The notes below the pieces were generated by a model. The model worked only from the letters and a program-made list of their open reading frames with translations, had not been told where the DNA came from and did not search any database. A DNA stretch of 64,000 nucleotides from Crocinitomix catalasitica ATCC 23190 (GTDB lineage Bacteria; Bacteroidota; Bacteroidia; Flavobacteriales_D; Crocinitomicaceae): contig NZ_JHXV01000001.1 in the NCBI RefSeq assembly GCF_000621625.1, positions 362,967-426,966 on the forward strand, in the 5' to 3' direction. Within the stretch, counting starts at the first letter, position 1, and the number at the start of each line of letters is the position of its first letter. This document shows, in pieces, positions 54,568 to 64,000 of the stretch. Made by a program: the position numbers and the translations under genes.

Positions 54568-56433
54568 ATGATTCGATTTTTTGGTTTTTTTATCGTTTTT
54601 CTAACGACTTTAACAGTATTTGCTCAACACGATCAAACACAAATAGAGACGATTAATGGACGTAAATATTATGTGCATATTGTAAAACAAGGTAATACAC
54701 TTTATGGCATTCATCAACATTATAATGCAAGTGTTGAAGATATTCTAAATGCTAATGAGGGAATGTCTAATAATTTAATCTTAGGTCAAAGAATATTAAT
54801 ACCAATAAACTTATCGAATAAGGATTATTATACCGAACATACTGTACAAAAAGGGGAAACACTTTATGGTATCTCCAAACAATACCAATGTTCTGTCGCT
54901 GATTTAAAGCAGTTGAATACGGATTTATCTGAAGGTATTGCATTAGGACAAAAGATAATCGTTCCAATACCAGGTTCAACAAAAGCGGTGAAAAGTGAAG
55001 TGAAACAGACTGAACCTATTAAAAAAAATGTTGAAGAAGAACCTAAAAACAGTTATTCCGTTTCCTTTCAAGATTCAGTGATTCTGCACAAAGTTTTAAA
55101 GCATGAAACCATGTATTCTATTTCAAAGAGATATATGGTCCCAACGGATACGATCTTAAAATTTAACAATTTAACTAGTTTTAAAATTAGTAAGGGAGAT
55201 ATTCTGAAAATACCAGTCAAGAAGGTTAATTATGAGGTTGTTGAAAAAGACTTAAACAATCTTGTAAACGGTGATAGTACTTTAGGACAAAATGGAAGTG
55301 AGTTTAAAGATAATTATACCATCGCCTTATTGTTACCATTGATGTTAGATAAGAATGAAAGTGAAATGGGTAAATCACTGAGATTGGGCCAAGCAAGGGA
55401 AATGTTTCCGACTACAAAAATTTCATTCGAATTCTATCAAGGTGTAATGCTCGCGATTGATTCATTGGAAAAAGCAGGGTTGAATGCTAAGCTGTTGGTG
55501 TATGATACCAAAAAAGATACCAATGAAATAGCGAGAATAATGAAGTTGTCGGCTTTTAATGAGGTGGATTTGGTAATTGGACCACTTTATAGTCATACTA
55601 TTAAGTACACAACTAAAGCTTGTAAAGAAAGAAGTATTAGAATCGTATTGCCTTTTAATGCGGATACAGATAATTTATATAACAATCCGTATGTTTACAA
55701 AGCAGTTGTTTCAGATATTACTTTAATGGAAGGAACAGTAGATTATGTTATTAATAATCATGCACACCATAATGTAATATTAATTAAGCCGACAAGTACA
55801 GCTGATTTAGCCTTGTTTGAAACGGTTCGTAAGAGTTATAACGAGCGTATTAAAGGATCGAAATCACCGTATAATCTTAAAATTATTGAAGCAAGTCAAG
55901 GGAGTAGTAGTGGTAGAGAATTAAATGCTTTGATTCGTTCGGATACTGTTAATATATTTATCGTTCCTTCAAACGATCCAGCTTTTGTATCTGGAACAAT
56001 GAGTAGGTTAAATAAAGTAATGAATTTGAATCCTTATAAAAAGAATTTTAGCATCATCGCTTTCGGTCTTGAAGAATGGAATAAATTTGATGATTTGGAT
56101 TTGAACTATAGAAATCGTCTAAATCAACATTATGCATCTTATCGATTTGTTGATTATAATACTTCTATGGGGCTAGATTTTGTTAAAGTATTTAGACAAA
56201 AATTTGCTACTGATCCTAACGTGTTTTCAACCCAAGGGTTCGATATTGGGATGTATTTTATTTCATCTTTGTATTTATATGGAACAAATTTTAATGCAGC
56301 ATTGGAAACCTATAAAATGAATTTAGTGCAGAATGATTTTAAGATGAAAGAAACCCTAATTAATTCGGGTTATGAAAATCAGAATGTTAGAATCATAAAG
56401 TATGACAACTATAAGCTTGTCCCTGTAGAGTAA
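54568..56433 (+). CDS. LysM domain protein fused to a periplasmic-binding-like domain
   Basis: About 621 residues from ATG 54568, or 4 more from ATG 54556. Signal peptide MIRFFGFFIVFLTTLTVFAQ. Three LysM motifs lie in the first 220 residues (QGNTLYGIHQHYNAS, KGETLYGISKQYQCS, KHETMYSISKRYMVP), which bind peptidoglycan. From about 245 follows a substrate-binding-protein fold (YTIALLLPLM, VDLVIGPLYS, IIAFGLEEW). This architecture is common in Bacteroidota, likely in envelope or cell-wall sensing. It starts 2 bp after guaA. Confidence 0.85.
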   Translation: MIRFFGFFIVFLTTLTVFAQHDQTQIETINGRKYYVHIVKQGNTLYGIHQHYNASVEDILNANEGMSNNLILGQRILIPINLSNKDYYTEHTVQKGETLYGISKQYQCSVADLKQLNTDLSEGIALGQKIIVPIPGSTKAVKSEVKQTEPIKKNVEEEPKNSYSVSFQDSVILHKVLKHETMYSISKRYMVPTDTILKFNNLTSFKISKGDILKIPVKKVNYEVVEKDLNNLVNGDSTLGQNGSEFKDNYTIALLLPLMLDKNESEMGKSLRLGQAREMFPTTKISFEFYQGVMLAIDSLEKAGLNAKLLVYDTKKDTNEIARIMKLSAFNEVDLVIGPLYSHTIKYTTKACKERSIRIVLPFNADTDNLYNNPYVYKAVVSDITLMEGTVDYVINNHAHHNVILIKPTSTADLALFETVRKSYNERIKGSKSPYNLKIIEASQGSSSGRELNALIRSDTVNIFIVPSNDPAFVSGTMSRLNKVMNLNPYKKNFSIIAFGLEEWNKFDDLDLNYRNRLNQHYASYRFVDYNTSMGLDFVKVFRQKFATDPNVFSTQGFDIGMYFISSLYLYGTNFNAALETYKMNLVQNDFKMKETLINSGYENQNVRIIKYDNYKLVPVE

Positions 56434-56604
56434 TAATTGGTTTTTTCGACTATTTTATCGATTTAGGCATGGCAACCTTCTACATTTTTTAAACGTCTAA
56501 AGTTTAACAATTATTTATATATTTGTTTATCTTCTATTTAAATGTGCCAAAACTCGCATATTTCAATAAAGGATATCATTAAACTTTTGTTTAAAACGTA
56601 TTCG

Positions 56605-59600
56605 ATGGCAACTAAAATTTTTCTATTTTTTACCTCAATTGTGTTCAGCCAATTTCTATTGGCTCAAGTCCCGACCACAATTATTTTAAACGCTGGTAGT
56701 GACGGTACTACAGTGACAACATGCCTTGGAGGCTTATTTGACTCAGGTGGGGCTGGAGCGATCGCTGACTATTCAAATGATGAGGATTATACCATCACTT
56801 TTTGTCCAGATGCACCTGATGTTGGTATCAGTATATTATGGACTTCATTTGATTTAGATTGTACAGATGAAGATCTTGATCCAGATGTAACAGACGCCGA
56901 TCATATGATTATTTATGATGGTGATGATGTTGGTGATCCAATTATTGGGGTATATTATTGTTTTGAGATTGATCCATTTGATGTTTTTGCGGCATCAATA
57001 GATAACCCAACTGGTTGTCTAACTATTCAGTTTGTTTCTAATGGAACTGGTACTGGAAATTTTACAGCAGACATTACTTGTGATCGCCCTTGTGACCCTT
57101 CTACAGCAGCAGCAATAATTGTTGATGCGGATAATGTAGAAGGTGATTCAATTGCTATTTGTGTAGGTGAAGAGGTTACTTTTGCTGACGACGGATCAAC
57201 TGCTGGAGAAAGTGGTTTGTATGTGCTTGAAAAATGGGTGTGGAATTGGGCTGACGGTTCTGATGCTGATACTTTATTGGCTCCAGATGATATCACGCAT
57301 ACTTTTGATGAACCAGGATGGTATGTTGTTACGTTAACTACAATTGATGATAATGAATGTACAAACAATAATTCAATGACGTTAAATGTGTTTGTGAGTA
57401 CATTTCCAACTTTTGATCCTTTTCCTGGCCCAGCTAATGTCTGCGCAGGAACTGAATATATTTTAGACGCGAATGCAGTAACATACGGTGTGACTTGGGA
57501 TGGGTTTCCCATCAGTGTAGATGTAGAAGATAACTGTATGGAAGATAGAGCTACAGTTTCTACACCATTGGTTATTTCGGGATATGATGACGATATTTCA
57601 TTGGATGCAGGTGTTCCTGATATTTTGAATATATGTGTAGATATTGAACATTCATTTATGGGAGATTTTGTACTTACAGTGCAATGTCCAACGGGTCAAA
57701 CGATGCGATTGCACAACCAATTGGGAGGTGGAACCTATCTTGGTGAACCAATTGATATGTCAATTGATTGTGATGATCCAAGTACTTATGGTGTTCCTTA
57801 CCATTATTGTTTTACTCCAGAGTTCGGCTTGGATACTTGGGCTGAAGCAGCAGCTTTTGTTGCTACATTGCCTGAAGGGGATTATGCACCTGTAGACGAT
57901 TTTAGTGATTTAGATGGATGTCCTATTAATGGAACATGGAACTTAATTTTTAGTGATCTTTGGGGAATTGACGATGGCTCATTACCTGGTTGGGAAATTA
58001 ATTTCGCCGATTATTTATCACCCGAATCAACTTCTTTTACGCCAACTATTGGTGCGGAGTCTGATTCTTCTTATTGGGGAGCTGGTGATCCAACAATTAT
58101 TGATTTTTCTGCGGATGCAAATACAATAACAATTTTACATGAAGATGCAGGTGTATACGAGTATACATACTACGTTGTCAATTCATTCGGTTGTGAATAC
58201 GATTCTACTGTGACAATTACAGTTGGAGAACCTGCTTTGCCTTTTGCTGGTTTTGATGATGGAATCTGTTGGGATGAAGATTTTGCAGATGGTTATGTTT
58301 TTGCAGGAACATTAGAGAATCCTGACGCAAGAATAGACTGGGAAATGGATGAGTTTTTTGGTGGCCCACCAGCTCCTTTGGTGCTTTTTGCTCCGGATGA
58401 TGATGAATTAGATGCCATGGCGATAGCAAGTGAACCTGGTACGTATAGATTTGTATTATATGCTAACGAACGAACGGGTATTTGTCCCGAAGAATCGGAT
58501 ACTGTACTTATTACTTTCTCTGTTGAAGAACATACAACAGATATTATTCCTCCTTCTTGTTCTTTAGATGATGGTGAGATAATAGTTAATTCAACCGGCT
58601 TTTTAGGAGCTGAAGAATATAGTATTGATGGTGGTTTAACTTGGCAACCTTCAAATGTTTTTGATGGGTTAGCGCCTGGAACATACACTGTTATTTCAAG
58701 AGATCCAGCAAGTTGTGAATTTGAAAGTGAAGCGGTTCTACCTTCTCCTGGTGATGTAGGTATTTCAGTGTCTTCGGATACAACAATTTGTATAAACGGC
58801 ACAGCAAGTCCTGTTGCGGTAGGTACCGGAGGATTGAGTTATACTTATTTCTGGTATTATGATGATACGGAGATTTCAGAACCTACTGGATCAATTGATA
58901 TTCCTTCGGCTGATGGACCAACGACTGTATATGTTTATGTGCAATCGGGTGAAGGTTGTGTATCTGATACTTTGGAAATTGAATTGACTGTCTTTGATCC
59001 TTTAAATGCTGTTATTACAACTAGTCCTAAAGTTTGTCCAGGTGATGAAGCTGCAACAGCAGTGACTGGTGTAACTGGTGGAGATGGTACTTATTTTTAC
59101 AGCTGGACAACAAATGGTAGTGGCTTATTAGGAGTAACGACTTCTGAGGTGCTAACAAATCCTTTAGTCGAAACGGAATATTGTGCGACAGTAACAGACG
59201 GTTGTGAGACAGACCCAATATTAATTTGTGCTACAACAGAGATGGGAGAAGTTTTATCGCCTTCTTTTACGTCTGATATTGTTTGGGGATGTGAACCTAC
59301 GACGGTTAACTTTGAAAATACAACGCCTTCAATCGGACCAATTGATGAAGCATTATGGAGTATAGATGGAAAAAACTATACGAATATTAATGAGATTTCA
59401 CATGAGTTTTTTCTAGAAGGTTTATATGATGTTAATTTGAGATTAACTTCTGCAGATGGTTGTGTAAGCGCTTTCACAGCGAATAATTATGTGACGATAT
59501 ACAGTGCGCCTAAACCTGCATTTTTTGCTAATCCTAATCCAACTAATATCTTTAATACTGATGTTGGGTTTGTTAATCAAACATCAGGCGATGATAATAC

Positions 59601-60051
59601 TTACGAATGGTTAATGCCAAGTGCTTTACCTGAAGTTTCAAGTGAGTTTGAACCTCAAGTGAAATATCCTGAAGGAATTGCAGCGAACTATGAAGTTAAA
59701 TTATATGCCACTAACGAACATGGTTGTGTTGACTCTACAACGAGAATTGTACAAATCTTTAGTGATGTATTGATTTTTGCGCCAAACGTATTCACGCCTG
59801 ATGGTGATCAATACAATGAAACTTGGAGAATCTATATAGAAGGAATTGATATCTACGATTATCACTTAACAGTCTTTAACCGATGGGGTGAAAAAATGTG
59901 GGAATCATTCGATGCTGAAGCTGCTTGGGACGGTTCTTATGGCAGTTCAGGTCTAGTTAATGACGGTATGTATGTTTGGATGATTGAAGCAAAGGATCGT
60001 TCGACAGATAAGAGATATAGATTTGACGGAATAGTTCAAGTAATGAAATAA
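56605..60051 (+). CDS. Large secreted protein with gliding-motility-type (CHU_C, T9SS type B) C-terminus
   Basis: About 1148 residues from ATG 56605 (signal peptide MATKIFLFFTSIVFSQFLLAQ); an ATG at 56542 is in frame but gives an unusual extension. Domains: CUB-like region at the start, PKD domain (VWNWADGSDADTL...HTFDEPGWYVVTL), proprotein-convertase P-domain (NICVDIEHSFMGDFVLTVQ), Ig-like and PKD repeats, and a final CHU_C domain FAPNVFTPDGDQYNETW...VFNRWGEKMWES. It would be exported by the type IX system and act as an adhesin or surface structural protein. It is rich in Asp and Glu. Confidence 0.88.
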   Translation: MATKIFLFFTSIVFSQFLLAQVPTTIILNAGSDGTTVTTCLGGLFDSGGAGAIADYSNDEDYTITFCPDAPDVGISILWTSFDLDCTDEDLDPDVTDADHMIIYDGDDVGDPIIGVYYCFEIDPFDVFAASIDNPTGCLTIQFVSNGTGTGNFTADITCDRPCDPSTAAAIIVDADNVEGDSIAICVGEEVTFADDGSTAGESGLYVLEKWVWNWADGSDADTLLAPDDITHTFDEPGWYVVTLTTIDDNECTNNNSMTLNVFVSTFPTFDPFPGPANVCAGTEYILDANAVTYGVTWDGFPISVDVEDNCMEDRATVSTPLVISGYDDDISLDAGVPDILNICVDIEHSFMGDFVLTVQCPTGQTMRLHNQLGGGTYLGEPIDMSIDCDDPSTYGVPYHYCFTPEFGLDTWAEAAAFVATLPEGDYAPVDDFSDLDGCPINGTWNLIFSDLWGIDDGSLPGWEINFADYLSPESTSFTPTIGAESDSSYWGAGDPTIIDFSADANTITILHEDAGVYEYTYYVVNSFGCEYDSTVTITVGEPALPFAGFDDGICWDEDFADGYVFAGTLENPDARIDWEMDEFFGGPPAPLVLFAPDDDELDAMAIASEPGTYRFVLYANERTGICPEESDTVLITFSVEEHTTDIIPPSCSLDDGEIIVNSTGFLGAEEYSIDGGLTWQPSNVFDGLAPGTYTVISRDPASCEFESEAVLPSPGDVGISVSSDTTICINGTASPVAVGTGGLSYTYFWYYDDTEISEPTGSIDIPSADGPTTVYVYVQSGEGCVSDTLEIELTVFDPLNAVITTSPKVCPGDEAATAVTGVTGGDGTYFYSWTTNGSGLLGVTTSEVLTNPLVETEYCATVTDGCETDPILICATTEMGEVLSPSFTSDIVWGCEPTTVNFENTTPSIGPIDEALWSIDGKNYTNINEISHEFFLEGLYDVNLRLTSADGCVSAFTANNYVTIYSAPKPAFFANPNPTNIFNTDVGFVNQTSGDDNTYEWLMPSALPEVSSEFEPQVKYPEGIAANYEVKLYATNEHGCVDSTTRIVQIFSDVLIFAPNVFTPDGDQYNETWRIYIEGIDIYDYHLTVFNRWGEKMWESFDAEAAWDGSYGSSGLVNDGMYVWMIEAKDRSTDKRYRFDGIVQVMK

Positions 60052-60074
60052 AGAAAATATCATATAATTGATAC

Positions 60075-60102
60075 AAAAGGAAGGCCTATCAGCCTTCCTT
60101 TT
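60075..60102 (+). terminator. Terminator of the large secreted protein gene
   Basis: AAAAGGAAGGC and GCCTTCCTTTT form an 11-bp stem with a 6-nt loop, followed by a T run. Confidence 0.88.
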
Positions 60103-60104
60103 TT

Positions 60105-60112
60105 TATTTTTG
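60105..60112 (+). promoter_or_regulatory. Candidate -7 box TATTTTTG
   Basis: TATTTTTG fits TAnnTTTG and lies 17 bp before the ATG at 60129. It overlaps the T-run of the terminator just upstream, as at thrS. Confidence 0.4.
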
Positions 60113-60128
60113 TACCAAAATTCAAAGT

Positions 60129-60731
60129 ATGAGTAAATGGATAGGCGATAGAGTTAGTTTTGAAGACGATAATAATATTACAACGATTATCATTCGTCCT
60201 TTGCGTGTATGGTGGAAAGAAATGTTATTAACTCTTTGGGTTTTGGGATTCACTTTCGTTGGATTGGTAATGATCTATTTAGTATTTACTGGTTTTGCTA
60301 GTTTGAATTATCAAGGTGAGGTTGATCAAGAGACTATTGATAATCAATTAATATACGGAATTGTATTTATTGCTTTCTGGGCATATTTTGAATTCAAAGT
60401 TTTGAAGTCGTTATTATGGTACCGATTCGGTAAAGAATTAATCAAGATAAACGAAACGGATATGAGTATTAAAAAGTCTATCTTTTCTTACGGAAAGGCA
60501 AGCCGTTTCTTGTTTCAAAATATTAAAAATTTTAGCCAACGTAAAGATGAAAATACTTCATTCGGTGCCTACTTTGAAAATGCCTTTTGGGCACTCGGAA
60601 CGGATGCTTTAGTTTTTGATTATTTCAAAAAAACAAAATCCTTTGGCCGTCGTTTAGATGCGAATTCAAGTCGACTTTTATTGCGCTTAATTGATGATCG
60701 CGTTAAAAAACAATTGCGACGAAATAAATAG
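60129..60731 (+). CDS. Membrane protein of unknown function with PH-like domain
   Basis: 200 residues. Two membrane helices (about 33-56 and 77-96) lie between a soluble N-terminus and a C-terminal soluble part (LLWYRFGKELIKINETDMSIKKSI) that looks like a bacterial PH-type domain with a basic end (RLIDDRVKKQLRRNK). It overlaps nothing; the convergent CoA-transferase gene ends directly beside it. No established function. Confidence 0.65.
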   Translation: MSKWIGDRVSFEDDNNITTIIIRPLRVWWKEMLLTLWVLGFTFVGLVMIYLVFTGFASLNYQGEVDQETIDNQLIYGIVFIAFWAYFEFKVLKSLLWYRFGKELIKINETDMSIKKSIFSYGKASRFLFQNIKNFSQRKDENTSFGAYFENAFWALGTDALVFDYFKKTKSFGRRLDANSSRLLLRLIDDRVKKQLRRNK

Positions 60732-61811
60732 TTATTCGCTTATTTTGAAAATTGAAGAGCGCACATAAGCGATTGATTGTCCGTCAACAGTCGAATGAGA
60801 TATTAATTTCTGAGCAGCTGCTGATTCGAAAACAGTCTTCAAATTTTTAATTTCAGCAACAGGAATCATGCGTTGATGAAACCGATCCAAATGCCCGTCG
60901 ATATCTATTTTTCCAATCGCCGCTTGCAATTGCTTCGCTAAGGCTATTCTATTGATAACACGTTTGGCATTGTCTAAAAATAAAGGATCAATACTTAATT
61001 CAGAAATGTCTAATACATTACATAGTTCCTTAAATTGTTTATCGTTACCAATAGCGAATGTAATTTGAACCTCGTCTTTTGTTGTAAATAACTCCCCGTA
61101 TGGCGCAATATTGGGATGTAAACTGCCCATTTTTTCTGGAATGTGATGAGCCATTAACCAATTTGTTGCTTGATTGGCTAGTGAGGCCAATGCCGTATCA
61201 TATAGAGAAACCTCAATTTTAACAGCTTGAATTTTACCCAAGGCTTGTCGGTACATCGCAACCAATATGCCTTCTTTTAATTGATGTCCAGCCAAGATGT
61301 CAATTAAGGCAACAGGCATTTTTACGGGGGACGAATCCGGTTGTCCATTCATTGACATAAATCCAGATTCTGCCTGTAGAATTAAGTCATAAGCTACACG
61401 GTCACTTTCACTGCCAAAACCACTGATTTCTCCATATATGATTCGACTATTATATTTTCGTACAGTTGCAAAATCTAAACCTAATTTTTCTGCAGCGCCA
61501 TGCTTGAAATTCGCAATTAGAATTTGGGCAGAACTTATTTCCTGATATAATTGTTCTAAATCTGACTGAACAGTAAGATCGAGAAAAATGACGTCTTTCC
61601 CCGTGTTTACGGAAGCATAATAAGCCGAAATTCCATTGTTTTTATCTTCAGTTGGTAATTTCCATGATCGGGTTACATCACCTCCAGTTTTTTTGTTTTC
61701 AACCTTTAAAACATGGGCACCCATTTCTGCAAAAAATAAGCCTACCGAAGGTCCCGCTAGAACACTAGCCACTTCAATTATTTTTAAGTCCTTAAAATCG
61801 TGTGATAACAT
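60732..61811 (-). CDS. CaiB/BaiF family CoA transferase (class III)
   Basis: 359 residues. KIIEVASVLAGPSVGLFFAEMGA at the start and VAYDLILQAESGFMSMNG with the catalytic Asp (of YDLILQA) define class III CoA transferases such as CaiB and formyl-CoA transferase; VALIDILAGHQLKEG is also typical. It moves CoA between acyl groups; substrate not predictable. Slightly shorter than usual (about 390). It is divergent from tex. Confidence 0.92.
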   Translation of the reverse strand: MLSHDFKDLKIIEVASVLAGPSVGLFFAEMGAHVLKVENKKTGGDVTRSWKLPTEDKNNGISAYYASVNTGKDVIFLDLTVQSDLEQLYQEISSAQILIANFKHGAAEKLGLDFATVRKYNSRIIYGEISGFGSESDRVAYDLILQAESGFMSMNGQPDSSPVKMPVALIDILAGHQLKEGILVAMYRQALGKIQAVKIEVSLYDTALASLANQATNWLMAHHIPEKMGSLHPNIAPYGELFTTKDEVQITFAIGNDKQFKELCNVLDISELSIDPLFLDNAKRVINRIALAKQLQAAIGKIDIDGHLDRFHQRMIPVAEIKNLKTVFESAAAQKLISHSTVDGQSIAYVRSSIFKISE

Positions 61812-61903
61812 ATGTGTTGAGAAGAAAAGATTGGATATTATTATATCATTACTAAGTCTAAAAGTAATGATTTTACCTAAATTAGCTTCTTTAAATTTTT
61901 GGT

Positions 61904-64000
61904 ATGAATAAAGAGCAATACGTTGAGCAATATAGTGGTCTTGGGGGAAAGTCTATTTCCCGAACTATTCAATTATTAAAAGAGGGAGCATCCATTCCTT
62001 TTATTGCGAGATATAGAAAAGAACAAACCAATAATTTAGATGAATTGGATATTGAGAAAATAGAAAACCTATCGAATCAATACGATGAAATCGACAAACG
62101 TAAAACTTATATTCTAAGTGTTATAGAAGAGAAGGGGATTCATGATCAAAAGTTAATCAACAAGATTAAGGAAGCTTATGATTTGGTGACTTTGGAGGAT
62201 CTCTACCTGCCTTATAAAACTAAGCGAAAAACGAATGCCGAAAAAGCACGATTAGCCGGTCTTGAGGTGCTAGCAAAAATCATCATGAAACAAGATAACG
62301 GCGATATCATCGGAATTGCAAATCGATATAAATCGAAAGATTATCCAAAAGCTGAAGATGCCGTTCAAGGTGCTCAATATATTATCGCTGATTGGATGAA
62401 TGAAAATACAGTCGTTCGTCAAAAATTAAGAGAATCTTTTATCGAACATGGCGTTGTAACAACCAAACCGGTAAAAGCAAAGATTGAAGAAGCTACTAAA
62501 TACCGTGATTATTTTGATACTACACAAAAGTTGGCGAATTGTCCGGCATATCGATTACTTGCCATATTAAGAGGTGTGGACGAAGGTTTTCTTCGCATGA
62601 AAATCGAACCAAATAAAGAGTATGCGATCTCTTGGTTGGAACGTTTTTTCGTGAAGAATGACAATCAAGCTGCAGATATCGTAAAGACAACAATTTTAGA
62701 TGCTTATAAAAGATTATTACAGCCTGGTTTAGAAACAGAAACTAAAAATTATTATAAAGATCTTGCTGATAAACAATCTATCGAGACCTTTTCAAAAAAT
62801 TTAGAAAATTTATTATTTGCGCCTCCTGTTGGTGGTAAACGAACCTTGGCAATTGATCCTGGATTTAAATCTGGTTGTAAAGTTGTTTGTCTTGATCACA
62901 AAGGTGATTTGGTTCACAACGAAAATATTTTCCCACATCCTCCGCAAAAAGAGGTGAGCAAAGCAGCGTCGAAAATTAGTCAATTGGTGCAGGCTTATAA
63001 AATTGAAGTGATAGCGATTGGAGACGGAACTGCAGGAAGAGAGACGGAGGCATTCATTAAAAAGATACATTTTGATAGAGATTTGGATGTGTTTATTGTA
63101 AGAGAGGATGGAGCATCCATTTATTCTGCTTCTAAAATTGCTAGGGAAGAATTTCCTAGTTATGATGTCACTGTTCGTGGTGCAGTATCTATCGGAAGAC
63201 GTTTAATGGATCCTTTGGCGGAACTGGTTAAGATAGATCCCAAGTCTTTAGGAATAGGTCAATATCAACATGATGTTAATCAAACTTTGCTGCAAAAGCA
63301 ATTGGATAATGTTGTGGTTAGAGCCGTAAATAGAGTAGGAGTAGATTTAAATACGGCTTCTAAATATTTATTGGCTTATGTTTCAGGATTAGGTCCTAAG
63401 TTGGCGGAGAATATTATTAAATATAGAGAAGAGAATGGCGTTTTTAAAAATAGAGAATCCCTTAAATTAGTTCCTCGAATGGGGAATACTGCATATCAGC
63501 AGGCAGCTGGATTTTTACGTGTGAAAAAGAGTGATAATCCCCTTGATAATAGTGCTGTTCATCCGGAAAATTATGCATTTGTAAAAAGCTTGGCAAAAAA
63601 AGGTAAAATAGCGTTAAATGATTTGGTTGGATCGGTTGAAGAGGTGTCAAAAATAAAAGGAGCAATTACAGAAGAGGAAAGAAGTACAGTTGGTGCCTTT
63701 ACGATCGATGATATTTTTACGGAACTTGAAAAACCTGGTCGCGATCCACGCCAAAGTGCAACTGTTTTTGCATTCTCTGATGCCGTTAAATCTATATCAG
63801 ACTTAAAAGAAGGCATGAAACTCAATGGAATTGTAACGAATGTTACGGATTTCGGAGCTTTTGTGAATATTGGAATTAAAGAAAATGGTTTGATTCATAA
63901 AACACAGTTATCAAATGAATATGTAAATAACCCGACGGACTTTATTCAAATACACGATAATATACTGGTTAAAGTGATTTCAATAGATAAGGAAAGGAAA
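61904..64000 (+). CDS. tex: Tex family RNA-binding transcription accessory protein (3' end outside)
   Basis: The reading frame opens at ATG 61904 (NKEQYVEQYSGLGGK) and stays open for 699 codons to the right edge. N-terminal helical domain with EGASIPFIARYRKEQ, then a YqgF/RNase H-like part with LAIDPGFKSGCKVVC, a helix-hairpin-helix region (VSGLGPKLAENIIKYREENG) and an S1 domain (GMKLNGIVTNVTDFGAFVNI) close to the edge. Tex binds nucleic acids and influences transcription. Only a few C-terminal residues should be missing. Confidence 0.93.
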   Translation, partial: MNKEQYVEQYSGLGGKSISRTIQLLKEGASIPFIARYRKEQTNNLDELDIEKIENLSNQYDEIDKRKTYILSVIEEKGIHDQKLINKIKEAYDLVTLEDLYLPYKTKRKTNAEKARLAGLEVLAKIIMKQDNGDIIGIANRYKSKDYPKAEDAVQGAQYIIADWMNENTVVRQKLRESFIEHGVVTTKPVKAKIEEATKYRDYFDTTQKLANCPAYRLLAILRGVDEGFLRMKIEPNKEYAISWLERFFVKNDNQAADIVKTTILDAYKRLLQPGLETETKNYYKDLADKQSIETFSKNLENLLFAPPVGGKRTLAIDPGFKSGCKVVCLDHKGDLVHNENIFPHPPQKEVSKAASKISQLVQAYKIEVIAIGDGTAGRETEAFIKKIHFDRDLDVFIVREDGASIYSASKIAREEFPSYDVTVRGAVSIGRRLMDPLAELVKIDPKSLGIGQYQHDVNQTLLQKQLDNVVVRAVNRVGVDLNTASKYLLAYVSGLGPKLAENIIKYREENGVFKNRESLKLVPRMGNTAYQQAAGFLRVKKSDNPLDNSAVHPENYAFVKSLAKKGKIALNDLVGSVEEVSKIKGAITEEERSTVGAFTIDDIFTELEKPGRDPRQSATVFAFSDAVKSISDLKEGMKLNGIVTNVTDFGAFVNIGIKENGLIHKTQLSNEYVNNPTDFIQIHDNILVKVISIDKERK

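Overview
The window is low-GC DNA from a member of the Bacteroidota, most likely order Flavobacteriales. I cannot fix the genus; a Crocinitomicaceae- or Cryomorphaceae-like bacterium would fit. The evidence is: two secreted proteins with type IX secretion (T9SS) sorting domains, one type A and one gliding-motility/CHU_C-like; a PorE-like T9SS outer-membrane protein; Bacteroidota-restricted families (DUF3822, DUF4173, DUF4184, Cys-rich CWC); and TAnnTTTG-type -7 promoter boxes. No tRNA, rRNA, CRISPR array, transposase or integrase was recognised.

Layout. 1-879 is a tandem array of 50/51-bp units with a nested, perfectly repeated 151-bp higher-order block. 962-7371 is core genome: a RecD-like helicase coupled to a small Cys-rich protein, a membrane protein, DUF3822-rsmD-coaD, and a thioredoxin-fold protein without its CxxC. 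About 7.4-19.4 kb is an accessory zone of single, same-strand genes, mostly secreted proteins or lipoproteins: two S41 peptidases, a PQQ-like propeller and unknown lipoproteins. Within it two 206-bp copies (about 97 % identical) each stop just before a start codon, at 7479-7684 and 15689-15894, and there are attC-like imperfect palindromes and a dispersed intergenic repeat. 19.5-23.6 kb is a minus-strand membrane cluster: DgkA, DUF4184, a Coq4-like protein, DUF4173, a winged-helix regulator and a membrane protein. Matching CTTTG-N5-CAAAG palindromes lie in front of two of its genes.

24-42.7 kb is mostly core genes on the minus strand: a beta-barrel protein, nitroreductase, Maf, a UbiA prenyltransferase, PorE, QueE, ChaN, a J-domain membrane protein with a J-less paralogue, the thrS-infC-rpmI-rplT operon (infC starting at AUA), secreted hypothetical proteins and dnaN, with comEC on the plus strand. 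42.9-46.8 kb holds dnaK behind a sigma-54-like promoter and a type A T9SS cargo protein. 47.1-51.6 kb is a compact minus-strand run: hemN, queD, an FKBP lipoprotein, GumN/TraB, a methyltransferase and a pRiA4b-like protein. 51.8-64 kb holds a MerR regulator, guaA (with a promoter placed for a leaderless mRNA), a LysM/periplasmic-binding fusion, a 1.1-kb-residue T9SS cargo protein, a CoA transferase, and tex, which runs off the right edge.

How the genes work together. QueD and QueE catalyse consecutive steps of 7-deazaguanine synthesis. ThrS, IF-3, L35 and L20 form the classical translation operon. PorE would serve export and anchoring of the two sorting-domain proteins. The parts least explained by known biology are the accessory block bounded by the 206-bp repeats and the operator-linked DUF4173 membrane cluster.
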